From contig JAECUM010006793.1 of NCBI GenBank assembly GCA_016617855.1, positions 1 to 64,000 of the forward strand: a stretch of 64,000 nucleotides of DNA, in the 5' to 3' direction. Made by a program: the position numbers and the translations under genes. Every line of letters begins with the position of its first letter. The first letter of the stretch is position 1. The stretch comes from Megalonaias nervosa. Taxonomy: Eukaryota; Mollusca; Bivalvia; Unionida; Unionidae. Below the pieces are notes generated by a model. It had not been told where the DNA came from, ran no database searches, and was given only the letters and a program-made list of their open reading frames with translations. Below are positions 32,990-41,839 of this stretch, one piece after another.

Positions 32990-34414
32990 CTATGATGATA
33001 TCAACAGCATTGATTTGCCTATCATTTCGGCAGTTGATGTATATATTTTTACGCCAGTTCCAGTTTTTTCATTTTCCATTTTCTTAATACGACTTTTATC
33101 ATATTGATTAAATACATTTTTAAAATCAAGCTTTTTCTCCCTAGCTTTCCCAGTTCTATAATTTGCTGCAGCAGATTTAAAGACATCAGCAATAACACCA
33201 TCTCGAGCTTTTATGGAAAGTTCTGTGAAATCTTTTTCTTCAGCTTTATCAATTTCATCTAAAGTTTGTTTACCATCTTTAATTGTTTTATCTAATAATA
33301 ATATTAAAACATCATATTCATTTTGCGACCATTTATCAACATTATCAACATCTTTAATATTTTCTTTTATAAAAGTATCATAATCTGATAAATCTAATTT
33401 TTCTTTTACATTTTCAATTTTCTTCCTTCTTTCAGTTTCCGCTGGTGATATAACTAGTGGTTTTTCAATCTCTTCTAAAAATGTTATGCTCTCTGGTCTA
33501 TCAGTTCTAATATACTTTTTTAGTTCTTTAGCATCTTTTATTCGATTTTCATCATTTATTTTAAATTTCCTATGAAAATTCCAACTTTTACCAAACATTG
33601 TGTATCTATTTTCAGTAGCTGTTCTTTGAAATACTCCAGCAATAGTACCAGCTCTAATATTATCAGAGAGTCGCGACATATGTTCTTCTTCATTAGTTGT
33701 TTCTAAATCAGCATTAGACTTAAAGCCATCCATCATTATTGCATTTAAATCATTAATAAGATTATCATACTTTTCTTTCGTCCAAGTTTTTAGTTTATCA
33801 ACATCTTTAATATTATTTTCTTCTATAAAAGTATTGTATTCGGATTTTGTTATTTTACCATGTGCTTTTTCGCGATAAAATCGTCTTTTTTCGTCAACAT
33901 TTAAATCCCTTACTGCTAACTCTCCAATTTTTTCTTGTTCTATTTCAATGTCCTCTAATTTTTCTGATAATTTTCCCAACGCAGTCCTAATTTCATGTGT
34001 GGTTTATTCTGATAATCTTCGTTCAAATAAAATTGGATTATTGATCAGCTGATTTAGTTCATTTCGTCTAGCAACAGGATCAGCAATATTTGCAACAAGT
34101 GCTTCGGCTAATTTTCTTCTTTCTTCGTCAGATCTAGCAACAATTTTTGCAGCAGCTGCTTCTTGTTGTTCCTTGACTAATCCGATTAAACCTTTTTCCT
34201 GTAGTCGCTTAACTTCTTCTTCTGACAGCGGTTTAGTTTCAGGTTGTTTTCCAAGTAATGCTTCAGTAACTGGTTTGAGAACTGTTGCTGCTGTTTCTGC
34301 AGCAGTTATTTGTCCACGTCGTGCTTGTTGAATCATCTGCTTAAGTTCAGCTTTAGATTGAACAAATTTTTTCAGATTTTCTATATGTTTTCTGCATTTT
34401 GCTTGTCTTTCCAT
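32990..34414 (-). pseudogene. Large helical protein with duplicated domain, one in-frame stop
   Basis: Codons from ATG 34414 (MERQAKCRKHIENLKKFVQS) to 34004, a single TAA, then the same frame open to 32990: about 475 codons. The first part is Ala/Glu/Gln-rich. In the second, two related blocks of about 110 residues repeat: EYNTFIEENNIKDVDKLKTW and DYDTFIKENIKDVDNVDKWS, each followed by RAGTIAGVF or RDGVIADVF. Predicted mostly helical. I do not recognise a family. Placed between penton and ATPase, so a virion scaffold or minor component is possible. Confidence 0.5.
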
Positions 34415-34460
34415 AATTATATACTATGTTTATAAAAATAAGACTACCGAAAACAAAAAC

Positions 34461-35138
34461 TTACTGTAGATAATTTTCAATACAACAACGAAACATTTTA
34501 GTTGGATCATGTGTAAGTTTATCAAATAAGAAAATGTTATATTTATCCGCTGTCGCCTTATGATATAATTCAATAAATTTATCTTTTGTCACGTCGCCAC
34601 ATTGCTCGTTTGCAATATTTCTAACGTCAACATTGTCTAATCCTGGAAATAATATAAAACAACCAGTATTTCGTCTGATAAATCTGTCGACGTTGTAAAA
34701 ACCTTGGGCTAAATAAACAGAATTACATTTCTTATTACGCGATAGTGAAAAATATAATCTTATTTTATTCATTTCTATATTGTTTAGCGGAATATCGTCA
34801 AAAACAACTATTTTATGTTCGGACGAATCAAATTGATCAACTAGAACAAGATCTTCTGGTTGTTTGATAATAAAAAAATCTTCACCAGCATCAAGATCAT
34901 CACGAAGTTTGTTATTATATTCGTTAAGTAGCTCATACTTATCTTGTTGTGGATCAATTGTATAAATATAAACGCGATCGTAATTAAAATTATCGCCCAA
35001 CAGTAAATTCATAAGCAAATTTGTTTTTCCCGACCCAGTTCGTCCAACAATAAGATAATGACAATCTGGAAGTTCATTGTTATGTTTATGTTTCACCAAC
35101 CGCTCTGTATCAAAATTTAATATCGACGATTTTGCCAT
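34461..35138 (-). CDS. Genome-packaging ATPase (FtsK-HerA / A32-like), inner Polinton, intact
   Basis: 225 codons, open. Walker A is LIVGRTGSGKTNLL (about residues 29-42) and Walker B KIVVFDDI (about 116-123), followed by SLSRNKKCNSVYLAQGFYNV, the sensor region. It pumps genome DNA into the procapsid in this virus lineage. The length is normal for Polintons. It is divergent from the fibre gene, sharing a 69-bp AT-rich gap. Confidence 0.92.
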   Translation of the reverse strand: MAKSSILNFDTERLVKHKHNNELPDCHYLIVGRTGSGKTNLLMNLLLGDNFNYDRVYIYTIDPQQDKYELLNEYNNKLRDDLDAGEDFFIIKQPEDLVLVDQFDSSEHKIVVFDDIPLNNIEMNKIRLYFSLSRNKKCNSVYLAQGFYNVDRFIRRNTGCFILFPGLDNVDVRNIANEQCGDVTKDKFIELYHKATADKYNIFLFDKLTHDPTKMFRCCIENYLQ

Positions 35139-35207
35139 TGTTGTTATACATTTTATGTTATATTAAACTGACTAATGTTAACAATTTTATGTTATATTAA
35201 ATAAATC
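35139..35207. promoter_or_regulatory. Divergent promoter with duplicated TTTTATGTTATATTAAA box
   Basis: The sequence ATTTTATGTTATATTAAA occurs twice, at about 35150-35167 and 35184-35201, one near each of the two divergent start codons (ATPase 35138, fibre 35208). The core (reverse strand TTTAATATAAC) also precedes the penton, capsid and small virion genes of this element. Confidence 0.5.
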
Positions 35208-36483
35208 ATGAGCTATTGTACAAAATTTGGAACAACATTAGGAGATTCGTCGGCTGTAAGTACAACAATAACAAACGGCAAGATTGATTTATCTGGTTAC
35301 CTGAAAAAAAACTGGCGACACAATGACAGGAAACCTGTTTATGTCAAATCAACGAGTACTAGGTTTAGAAACAAATTATCCGCCAATAAATGTTGTTGAT
35401 ATACAAGCTGTTAGTTATAAACAACTAAAATCCGTCGACGGTAATAAACTAGATAAATCTGGCGGAACTTTAAGCGGCAACTTAGATATGTCAGAAAATA
35501 AAATAATAAATTTGGAGACCGGATATCCACCAGCAAACTTAAATTAAACACAAGCGGTAAGTTATTTACAGTTGAAATACGTGGATGATAACAAACTTGA
35601 TAAAATCGGTGGAACGGTTACAGGTAATATTAACATGAAAGATAAAAGAATTATTGGGTTAGAAACTGTATATCCGCTAGAAAATTTTGATAAAACACAA
35701 GCTGTAAGTTATGCACAACTAAAATCAGGTGACGACAGTAAACTTAACAAAGCCGGCGACACAATGACAGGTAACCTTGTAATGAGCAATAACTCAAAAA
35801 TAACTGGATTGCTAACAACCTCACCACCAGCTAATGATGCTGATGCTATTAGTTATGCTAATTTAAAAGAAGAACTTACCCCATATTTTAAGAAATCTGG
35901 TGGACCAGTGACAGGGAATATAAACATGAAAGATAAAAAAATAACTACGACATATGTTCCAGTTAACCCTAATGATCTGACAAATAAAGTTTATGTTGAT
36001 AGTCTGTCTAGTGGTGTAAAACGAACCAAAAACAATGTTGGGTATATTCCAACACTTTATAAGGAAACTGACAACCGAGCCGGGTTTGAGGTAAGCGCAT
36101 TATCATATTATCCTGAAAATTATCCTTATTACGCTTTTTCTGATAGACATGAGTGGACGACCAACGGAGAAGTTGAAAAGTTTTGGATTAAAATTAAATG
36201 TCCCACTGAAGTTGCTATTTGGCAATTTTATTTGCGCGGCAGATTAAACTCTAGTGTTGGTCAAATTTATAATTGGCAATTGGAAGGATCAAAAAATGAT
36301 ATCGACTGGACAACATTATATAGTACAGTAAATACGTATATTACAACAACACAATATTTTATAATCCCGACAGAAAATTTTGTTAACAAGTACTTATATT
36401 TTCGAGTTAATGTTTTTGCTGCTGAACATCCATTTCCAGGACTAACAGCATTTCAAATATATACACTTGATGGTCAGATATGA
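35208..36483 (+). pseudogene. Phage-like repetitive fibre with discoidin-like C-terminal domain
   Basis: Starts MSYCTKFGTTLGDSSAVSTT; a shift in the A run near 35306 and one TAA at 35545 break it. About 425 codons. Five or so repeats of the type GGTxxGNLxM, K-I-x-GL, then YPPxNxxDAxSYxQLK (35310-36000) match the tail-fibre repeats of bacteriophages. The C-terminal 150 residues (WQFYLRGRLNSS, YNWQLEGSKNDIDWTTLY, KYLYFRVNVFAA) look like an F5/8-type C (discoidin-like) β-sandwich, which often binds sugar or lipid. A receptor-binding spike is inferred. Divergent from the ATPase. Confidence 0.7.
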
Positions 36484-36519
36484 TCATTGTGAACAAATTT
36501 AATCTAATGCTATAAAATA

Positions 36520-36846
36520 ATGGCAGAACCACCAATTATAACTGTTGCGAGGGAATTTTATGATAATATTTTTAATCCAGAAAAATATGTTAGAGACGTA
36601 TCATTAGTGGCAAGTGCGATAAATACTATGAAAAATTTTATACTTCCAATGATAAATTCTCCATTGTTAGAAGGAGAAAAAAATTTTGCTCGTGTTATAC
36701 ATATGCGAAGACCACAACTGAGAGAAGCATTAGGAAACTTTGATATTATAAGCGGATACTGTCACCCTGATGATTGTCTGGAAGAACAAAAACAAGTTGA
36801 AATCCTGTTAAAAAAATATTGCTCGAGCTTGATTTTGGAAATATAA
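36520..36846 (+). CDS. Unknown small protein of inner Polinton
   Basis: 108 codons from ATG 36520, mostly helical by composition (VAREFYDNIFNPEKYVRDVS). No family recognised. The end overlaps the upstream extension of the next gene's frame, near an A6 run at 36811, so the two could once have been one gene separated by a frameshift. Preceded by GCTATAAAATA (36508). Confidence 0.45.
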   Translation: MAEPPIITVAREFYDNIFNPEKYVRDVSLVASAINTMKNFILPMINSPLLEGEKNFARVIHMRRPQLREALGNFDIISGYCHPDDCLEEQKQVEILLKKYCSSLILEI

Positions 36847-36854
36847 ATTTGATA

Positions 36855-37811
36855 ATGAGATCAGGTTTATTAAAAGCACGAGAAACGCAGGTGGAAAAAC
36901 AAATGAACGATACCTATGATCGTCTTGACAAACTATCAGAATCTAGGATAATAGGAATAAAAAGAAAAAGGAAGTTATATAATAGTTTTTCAAAACGAAA
37001 CATTTTTAAGCATCTCGGTATATACTACCACGACAAAGAAACCCTAATTGAAATTGTTACTATGGTACCAGACACGGAGTTACTTATTAAAGCATACTCA
37101 AACGCAATTTTGCCACTGATAGGTAAAAAAGACCCAGAATTTGAACCAATTATTGTTCATAGGTCTCTAAAAATAATCAAAGATTTTGACAACGAAATTA
37201 ATTATCTTGGTGATATTGAGCGAGAAAAGTTTTTTGATAAAGACAGCCAAACAAATTTGCAAATAAAACTTGATTCTTATTACGACATAAGTGAAGAAGA
37301 TGATATTCCATTTCCATCACTTCAGCTCTCTAGACAATTGTCTATACGAAATTATTATGATGAAATTGAGAAAATACTCACAAAACCATATGAAAAATTA
37401 ATGTTAAAAGTAGCTTCTGCTCTTGGTCTGATAACAATTGAATTAAAATCACTCAAAAAATTAATGCTAGCAAATTTCGTTGTCGCATATGTAATTATCA
37501 GACAACATCTTATTCTAAAAAATTTCACGTTAAATCAAATAAGCTTGGTATTAGGGTATATTGATAAAACAGAAAGCGATTACAGTAATTTGGTGAATGA
37601 AACAGATTTGTATGAACGTAAAGTAGGAAATACGTATGACTCATACACCTGGTTAAAGAAAAATGAGGTACTAACAGATGAACGATATAAGGATACTTCG
37701 TCAGATGTTTATGAAAAATTCCGAATTTTTATAGCTGATCCTAAAAATGATATTTTCCGTGAGTTTCTTGATTCGATTGCTAGTACTAGAACTTTTAATA
37801 TTGTATTTTAA
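36855..37811 (+). CDS. Unknown protein of inner Polinton, intact
   Basis: 318 codons from the first ATG at 36855; the frame is open further upstream to 36819 without ATG. Rich in Lys, Ile, Leu and Glu, largely helical (LIEIVTMVPDTELLIKAYSN), with a hydrophobic helix LMLANFVVAYVIIRQHLIL about residue 208. No recognised domain. It is among the few fully open genes here, which argues for importance or for a younger state. Confidence 0.55.
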   Translation: MRSGLLKARETQVEKQMNDTYDRLDKLSESRIIGIKRKRKLYNSFSKRNIFKHLGIYYHDKETLIEIVTMVPDTELLIKAYSNAILPLIGKKDPEFEPIIVHRSLKIIKDFDNEINYLGDIEREKFFDKDSQTNLQIKLDSYYDISEEDDIPFPSLQLSRQLSIRNYYDEIEKILTKPYEKLMLKVASALGLITIELKSLKKLMLANFVVAYVIIRQHLILKNFTLNQISLVLGYIDKTESDYSNLVNETDLYERKVGNTYDSYTWLKKNEVLTDERYKDTSSDVYEKFRIFIADPKNDIFREFLDSIASTRTFNIVF

Positions 37812-37822
37812 AAAATTGTATA

Positions 37823-38314
37823 ATGAAAAAACATATCATTGATTTCAATCATATTTCAGAAGAAATTCCAAAACAAGATGTTCACGCACTAGTATAATAT
37901 TATAAATTTTATCATAAAAACCTTTGGTGTGTAAAAGAATGTTATAAATACTACCGTAGAATACTTTGAGTAATATCATATTTGCCATTGTTAATGACTA
38001 GCTCTGGTATAATCTCAAGTGGAGCATTATTAAATCCGTTTTTGTTAATAATATCTGGTGTCGGTGTCTCTCTTTCAACAGCATGCAAAAAGATTGAACC
38101 CAAACTTGAAACAAAAATAAATTCTTGTAAAACAGCAAGTATCACTTGCAAAAAATTACTTGATCAGATACGATCTTACTTGCGAGGTGAAAAATATGAC
38201 ATGGACGATTTAATACGCGAGTTTCGTATTATTGACAGTATGTTAACAGATATCCTACCAATGAGAGTCAGCAGGTATGAAAAAGATTATCATAAAATAT
38301 GGTTACAACAGTAG
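37823..38314 (+). pseudogene. Membrane-associated small Polinton protein
   Basis: From ATG 37823 (MKKHIIDFNHISEEIPKQDV) the frame has stops at 37895 (TAA) and 37967 (TGA) and then is open to 38314. A hydrophobic segment, SSGALLNPFLLIISGVGVSL, is followed by KKIEPKLETKINSCKTASIT and a helical end. Other Polintons carry proteins with a similar Gly-rich hydrophobic part plus helical tail; function unknown. Its end abuts the TIR ORF on the other strand. Confidence 0.5.
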
Positions 38315-38584
38315 ATCATTGTCAAAAAGTGCGTCAACTATATTGTCAATAAATGTCATCAAATCATCTGACCAACCTACTATTCTCATATCATTTTCAG
38401 TTGCGAACAGCCATACTGACCCATATTTTGGTGGTTTATGATATCCAACTTTTTTAATACAGTCGCTTATTATTTTAGGTTTTATGCGAGTATAACTTGA
38501 GGCTGATTTTATTGAATCAAATCTCTTACAAAATCTGTTTGTTAGATCAAATCCAACATGTCTTATTGGATTATAATGATACAT
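38303..38584 (-). CDS. TIR-encoded small protein with NUMOD1-like module (right copy)
   Basis: 93 codons from ATG 38584; same frame and length as the left copy (20836-21117), with about a dozen amino-acid changes (for example Gly to Arg twice, Ile to Lys). Nearly all nucleotide differences change the residue, as expected from drift rather than strong constraint. The core pattern GFDLTN...FDSIKSAS...KPKIISDCIKK and WLFA is kept. Confidence 0.55.
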   Translation of the reverse strand: MYHYNPIRHVGFDLTNRFCKRFDSIKSASSYTRIKPKIISDCIKKVGYHKPPKYGSVWLFATENDMRIVGWSDDLMTFIDNIVDALFDNDLLL

Positions 38585-38685
38585 ATTATGTAATATTTCA
38601 TTGTTCAATATGAAATTTCTATCAAAAAAGGTTTATTCTTTCTCCGACAAATTTGAATTGAGGATCAGCCTCTTAGTATACTACT
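38312..38685 (-). repeat. Right terminal inverted repeat, inner Polinton
   Basis: Inverse of 20704-21110 but without the 36-bp extra segment. The tip is ...CTTAGTATACTACT, immediately followed by TATGC. It contains the right copy of the TIR ORF. Confidence 0.92.
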
Positions 38686-38690
38686 TATGC

Positions 38691-39415
38691 CTTTTCTGGG
38701 GGCGACGTCGATGCTTGGATAAGCGTTGTTTCGGTTGACGAGGCTGTCTTTTTCATTTTCCTTTTAGGACAGGAGAACGACGATGGTGGTGGTATGCACT
38801 TCTTTTAGGTTCAGGAGCACAAAATTCACTGATCCCTTTTGTTTGCCCCAGGTCTTTTTTTTTACACTTATTGTCCGCTCGTCGTATCATTTTCATGGCA
38901 GGCATAACGCGTCGTGGAGGGGTTCGTAACAAACTCATTCGGGACAGTTCTTGCTTGGATAAATCCAGCAAACTCTGCAACATGCCAGATCTCTCTTGGA
39001 CTCTGATCTTGGGGGCAGGTACTTTGTGAACAGCGGCCACTGCAGCTGACGAGGAGGAGGGTGTCACCGCTGGGGAAGAAGAATTTGGAGACAGGGGTTT
39101 CCAATTTTTCATCAAATTAGGAAAGACCCGTGTCAAATCGAGTTTGGATGGCATCACCAGAATCAGAGAAGTAGAAGAAGCTGAGGCTACTGGAGACGCG
39201 GTTACCGTCACTGCAGGTCGTAGCTTGGGGTTGTAAGGTTGTGTCCTGGCCGCAGTACCTCTCTTGAGGATAGAAGCTGTTTTGTGGGGTCTTTTCTGGG
39301 GACTTTTCTTTTTCTGAGGCTGTGACCTGGTCTTGACACCGCTGCTCTTTTTCTTCTTTGTACGTCTGGGAGTGGCTTTTACTTCGGGAGGACTTTGAGA
39401 GCATTGGGATCCCAT
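38691..39415 (-). pseudogene. Basic Lys/Arg/Ser/Pro-rich DNA-binding protein of outer Polinton, split by inner element
   Basis: ATG 39415; open for 220 codons, a TGA at 38753, then the same frame runs to the insertion site and on into 20698-20610. The start is very basic (TPRRTKKKKSSGVKTRSQPQ; KKKSPQKRPHKTASILKRG) with SP-K repeats like histone H1 tails; the middle is Ser/Ala/Pro-rich; the end again basic (HHHRRSPVLKGK). Probably condenses genome DNA, by composition only. The insertion of the second Polinton would have destroyed its C-terminus. Confidence 0.55.
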
Positions 39416-39467
39416 TTTAAGAGGGAGCGAATGATGACACCTCCTAGAGAACCGCTACCTTCAGTTT

Positions 39468-39737
39468 TCAAAATGATTTGCTTTTTGGTTTGAGTGACGA
39501 TGGGGGATCGGCCAGTTGCGTCAAGGTTACTTTCTTTCTGTCAAAAAAGCGTTTGGTTTGATGTGGAATGTGAATGATACCTAGCAGTAATTGACGTGCT
39601 GTCACGGCAAACCATCGTAAGACTTCTTTGAGACTAGCTTCTAAGACACCGGCATGTATTTGTGGATTTTTCTGGTTACTGATGCCGTACAAGGCACGAA
39701 TCAATTTGGCGGGAAGATGAGACTTAAGGGACGTTAT
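39468..39737 (-). pseudogene. Possible histone-fold protein of outer Polinton
   Basis: About 88 codons, read from TSLKSHLPAKLIRALYGISN through IHAGVLEASLKEVLRWFAVT to KKVTLTQLADPP. The likely start ATG now reads ATA (near 39737). The layout, a short helix, a loop, a long helix, then RKKVT-LTQLA, resembles the three-helix histone fold, where the last part would be the K-x-V/I-x-x-x-D/H-L strand-helix. Ends in a basic tail. It lies next to the H1-like basic protein gene. The domain call rests on pattern only. Confidence 0.35.
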
Positions 39738-39788
39738 ACTGACAAAGTGTGAGACAGACCCAAGTTGTCAGATGTTGTCAGATGTTTT

Positions 39789-40508
39789 TTATAGATTTTT
39801 TGTTAAGTCGACGGGGTCGTGTACAAGACAAGCCCTCCGTTTTGGCACTAGTGGTGAAATAGATGGGAACGATCGCAAATAATCGAAGGTGGTGGGTTTT
39901 AAATCCACGAGTAAATTGGCGTATGAGGTTCGAGTGGCATCGTCGTATGTATGAGTCAGTCAAGGCATTCCTAACTGTTTGGTTAACACTTGCACTTGCG
40001 ATTTATCACTAGGGCTTTCAAACAAGACCACGTAATGAGCATTGAGACTGATGGTACGATGGGCTTTACTTTGTTGAAACAAATTTTGGGTGATGTAAAT
40101 GACACTGACATTACGATGATGCCCTTTGCGCGTAAACCACAGTTTAATTTATTCTTCGTCTTCTCCTAACATTTCGTCGAAGATGACCAGATGGGTTTGA
40201 CTGGGGTCAGACACGATCCCGTCGTCTTCGCCAGGAATGCTTTCCATAAATGCGATGGAATCGCCTTGACTTTCTCGCAGGAGGCTGTACGCCGATTGCC
40301 ACTGTTTGTAATACCACACGATCCGTTGAGGTGGACGATCGATCAAATGATGTTTATGTTCGATCAAACGTTTGACAAATTCGGTTTTGCCTGAACCGCT
40401 GGGTCCGGCAATTTGCATGTCAAAGGGATTCCGAAGATACAAGGCCTCCAAACTGGCACGATCTAAGTTTTCGTCGATGACTATGAAAGTGGAGGTAGAG
40501 GTAGCCAT
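39789..40508 (-). pseudogene. Genome-packaging ATPase (FtsK-HerA / A32-like), outer Polinton
   Basis: ATG 40508 (MATSTSTFIVIDENLDRASL). Walker A is MQIAGPSGSGKTEFVKRLIE (about residues 28-47); Walker B HLVIFDEM (about 112-119). After two stops (TAA about 40150, TGA about 39960) the same frame continues with VSVIYITQNLFQQSKAHRTI, then SLNAHYVVLFESPSDKSQ and YANLLVDLKPTTFDYLR to 39789: 240 codons, the normal size for Polintons. The frame is open upstream of 40508 without homology. It sits between accessory genes and the basic proteins. Confidence 0.88.
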
Positions 40509-40715
40509 AGTAGTGCAGGTAATGTCACTTTTGACAAGAAGACAGACAAGACAAGAGCTTTTATCTTTTTTACAGGACATGTTTATTGCAAACTTTAAAT
40601 GTGAACACGAAAGATAAAAATACATAAAAGCCAAATGGTTAAGTACATGAATAAAATACACATCAAAACGATCAAAGTGGAATATAAACAAGTCTCTGTA
40701 CAACATTTTTAGTGA

Positions 40716-41310
40716 TCAAGGTGTGGTGTCGTAGGAACAGTTTGTATTGTTCTTAGAGTCTCTACACTTGGCACAGGGGTCCTCCCGGAATGGTCTTTCG
40801 GGAATGTCGATGACAGTCCTGTCCCGAAGGGAGTGGTTTTCCTCGGTGACGGGTTCTTCTTCTGGCACTGGCACTAACACAGGTTTAAAAGTTACTTTTT
40901 TCACTGAACGTTTGAATTTATGATAACAAATCTTGGGCATAGTGTGCCACTTCTTTTGTCCAAGCCTCGAAGCCCAAAATTTTCTAGTCACGTACATCTT
41001 TCCAGTGAAGTTGTAAGTCTCAAAGCTAAACACACATCGTCGTAAACATCTTCAGTACCTAAAAGTTGACAAATCTTTATTTCCCGTAGAGGTCGAAAAG
41101 GTTTTTAACAGAATGAGTTTCTCGTACACATTTATAGGGACCACTTTCATGTATTGGGTGGCAAGTACTGTTCGTAAAGACTCCACAAGGAATCGGCAGG
41201 TAAACGAAATCCCAGAAAGGAAGTCACTAAGACACACACCACACGTCAACCCCAATTCAATGGACACAGTTCTCGTAATAAGTGTTGGTAATCCTCCACC
41301 GTTTGAATAC
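40716..41310 (-). pseudogene. Decayed unknown gene(s), outer Polinton
   Basis: An open frame 41033-40716 lacks ATG and reads ETYNFTGKMYVTRKFWASRL, basic, then a Pro/Glu segment (VPVPEEEPVTEENH) and an end with four Cys (CAKCRDSKNNTNC). Upstream, 41267-41052 in another frame may be its N-terminal part. No family recognised. It lies between the ATPase and BIR genes on the same strand. Confidence 0.35.
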
Positions 41311-41312
41311 TG

Positions 41313-41830
41313 TCATTGATTTCCTTCCACGGAATCTGTTGTATCACGAATGATAAAGGTCGTGGCATGGTAGTCAGTTTTTTTACCTCTTTTTGTCGGA
41401 GGTAATAAATGTACTTTTGCACGAAGTGGTCGTACTCCGTCGACGTATCCCAGATATTTAGTCACTAACTCACACGACACACGCCGCAAAGACGTTTCAT
41501 CTTGAGACAAGATTAGTCCGTGTAAAGATTTTGGTAACCCTCTAACTCTTCCTTAGGAATTCGGTATAGGATGGATAGCCTATAAGAAGTAGGATGAGTA
41601 GCAACCAAAGTCTTCTGGCCCTCGTCCAGTTGAACAATGTCTGACCACTGGAACGCTTTTATATGAATCAGTCCTCTTATAGCATTTAGGTACCAGTGGT
41701 TCAAACATCGGTGACGTAACGGATGCAATTGTTCTTTGCGTTTCACTTTTCTCGGTACATGCGTTCGCTCGACTCCACAGGCAAACCACGAATGTTCTCT
41801 TGCAAAGTATCCATCCAGAGATTACTGAGG
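41313..41830 (-). pseudogene. Decayed unknown coding block downstream of the BIR gene
   Basis: Two open pieces, 41746-41513 (HWYLNAIRGLIHIKAFQWSD, SYRLSILYRIPKEELEGY) and 41510-41313 (ELVTKYLGYVDGVRPLRAKV), in neighbouring frames. They have coding character but no recognised domain. They may be the C-terminal part of the preceding BIR protein or a separate gene. No RING finger is seen. Confidence 0.35.
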
Positions 41831-41839
41831 TCGTCCCAC

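Larger units (their letters stand above)
20704..38685 (-). mobile_element. Inner Polinton/Maverick, about 18.0 kb, inserted in the outer Polinton
   Basis: Ends are AGTAGTATACTAAGAGGCTG and its exact inverse at 38685. Flanks carry a direct repeat TATGC (20699-20703; 38686-38690); the sixth base of the expected 6-bp duplication differs or was lost. Gene order: TIR ORF, polymerase, HNH endonuclease, unknown genes, integrase with PLA2 domain, zinc ribbon, protease, small virion proteins, capsid, penton, coiled-coil protein, ATPase, fibre, three unknown genes, TIR ORF. Very AT-rich. Structural genes are the best preserved. The polymerase lacks motif C, the protease its catalytic His, so it is non-autonomous now. 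Confidence 0.93.

Noticed and set aside
20704..38685. Reassigned stop codons in the inner element (many single in-frame stops)
   Set aside because: TAA, TAG and TGA all occur and frameshifts accompany them; simple decay explains it.
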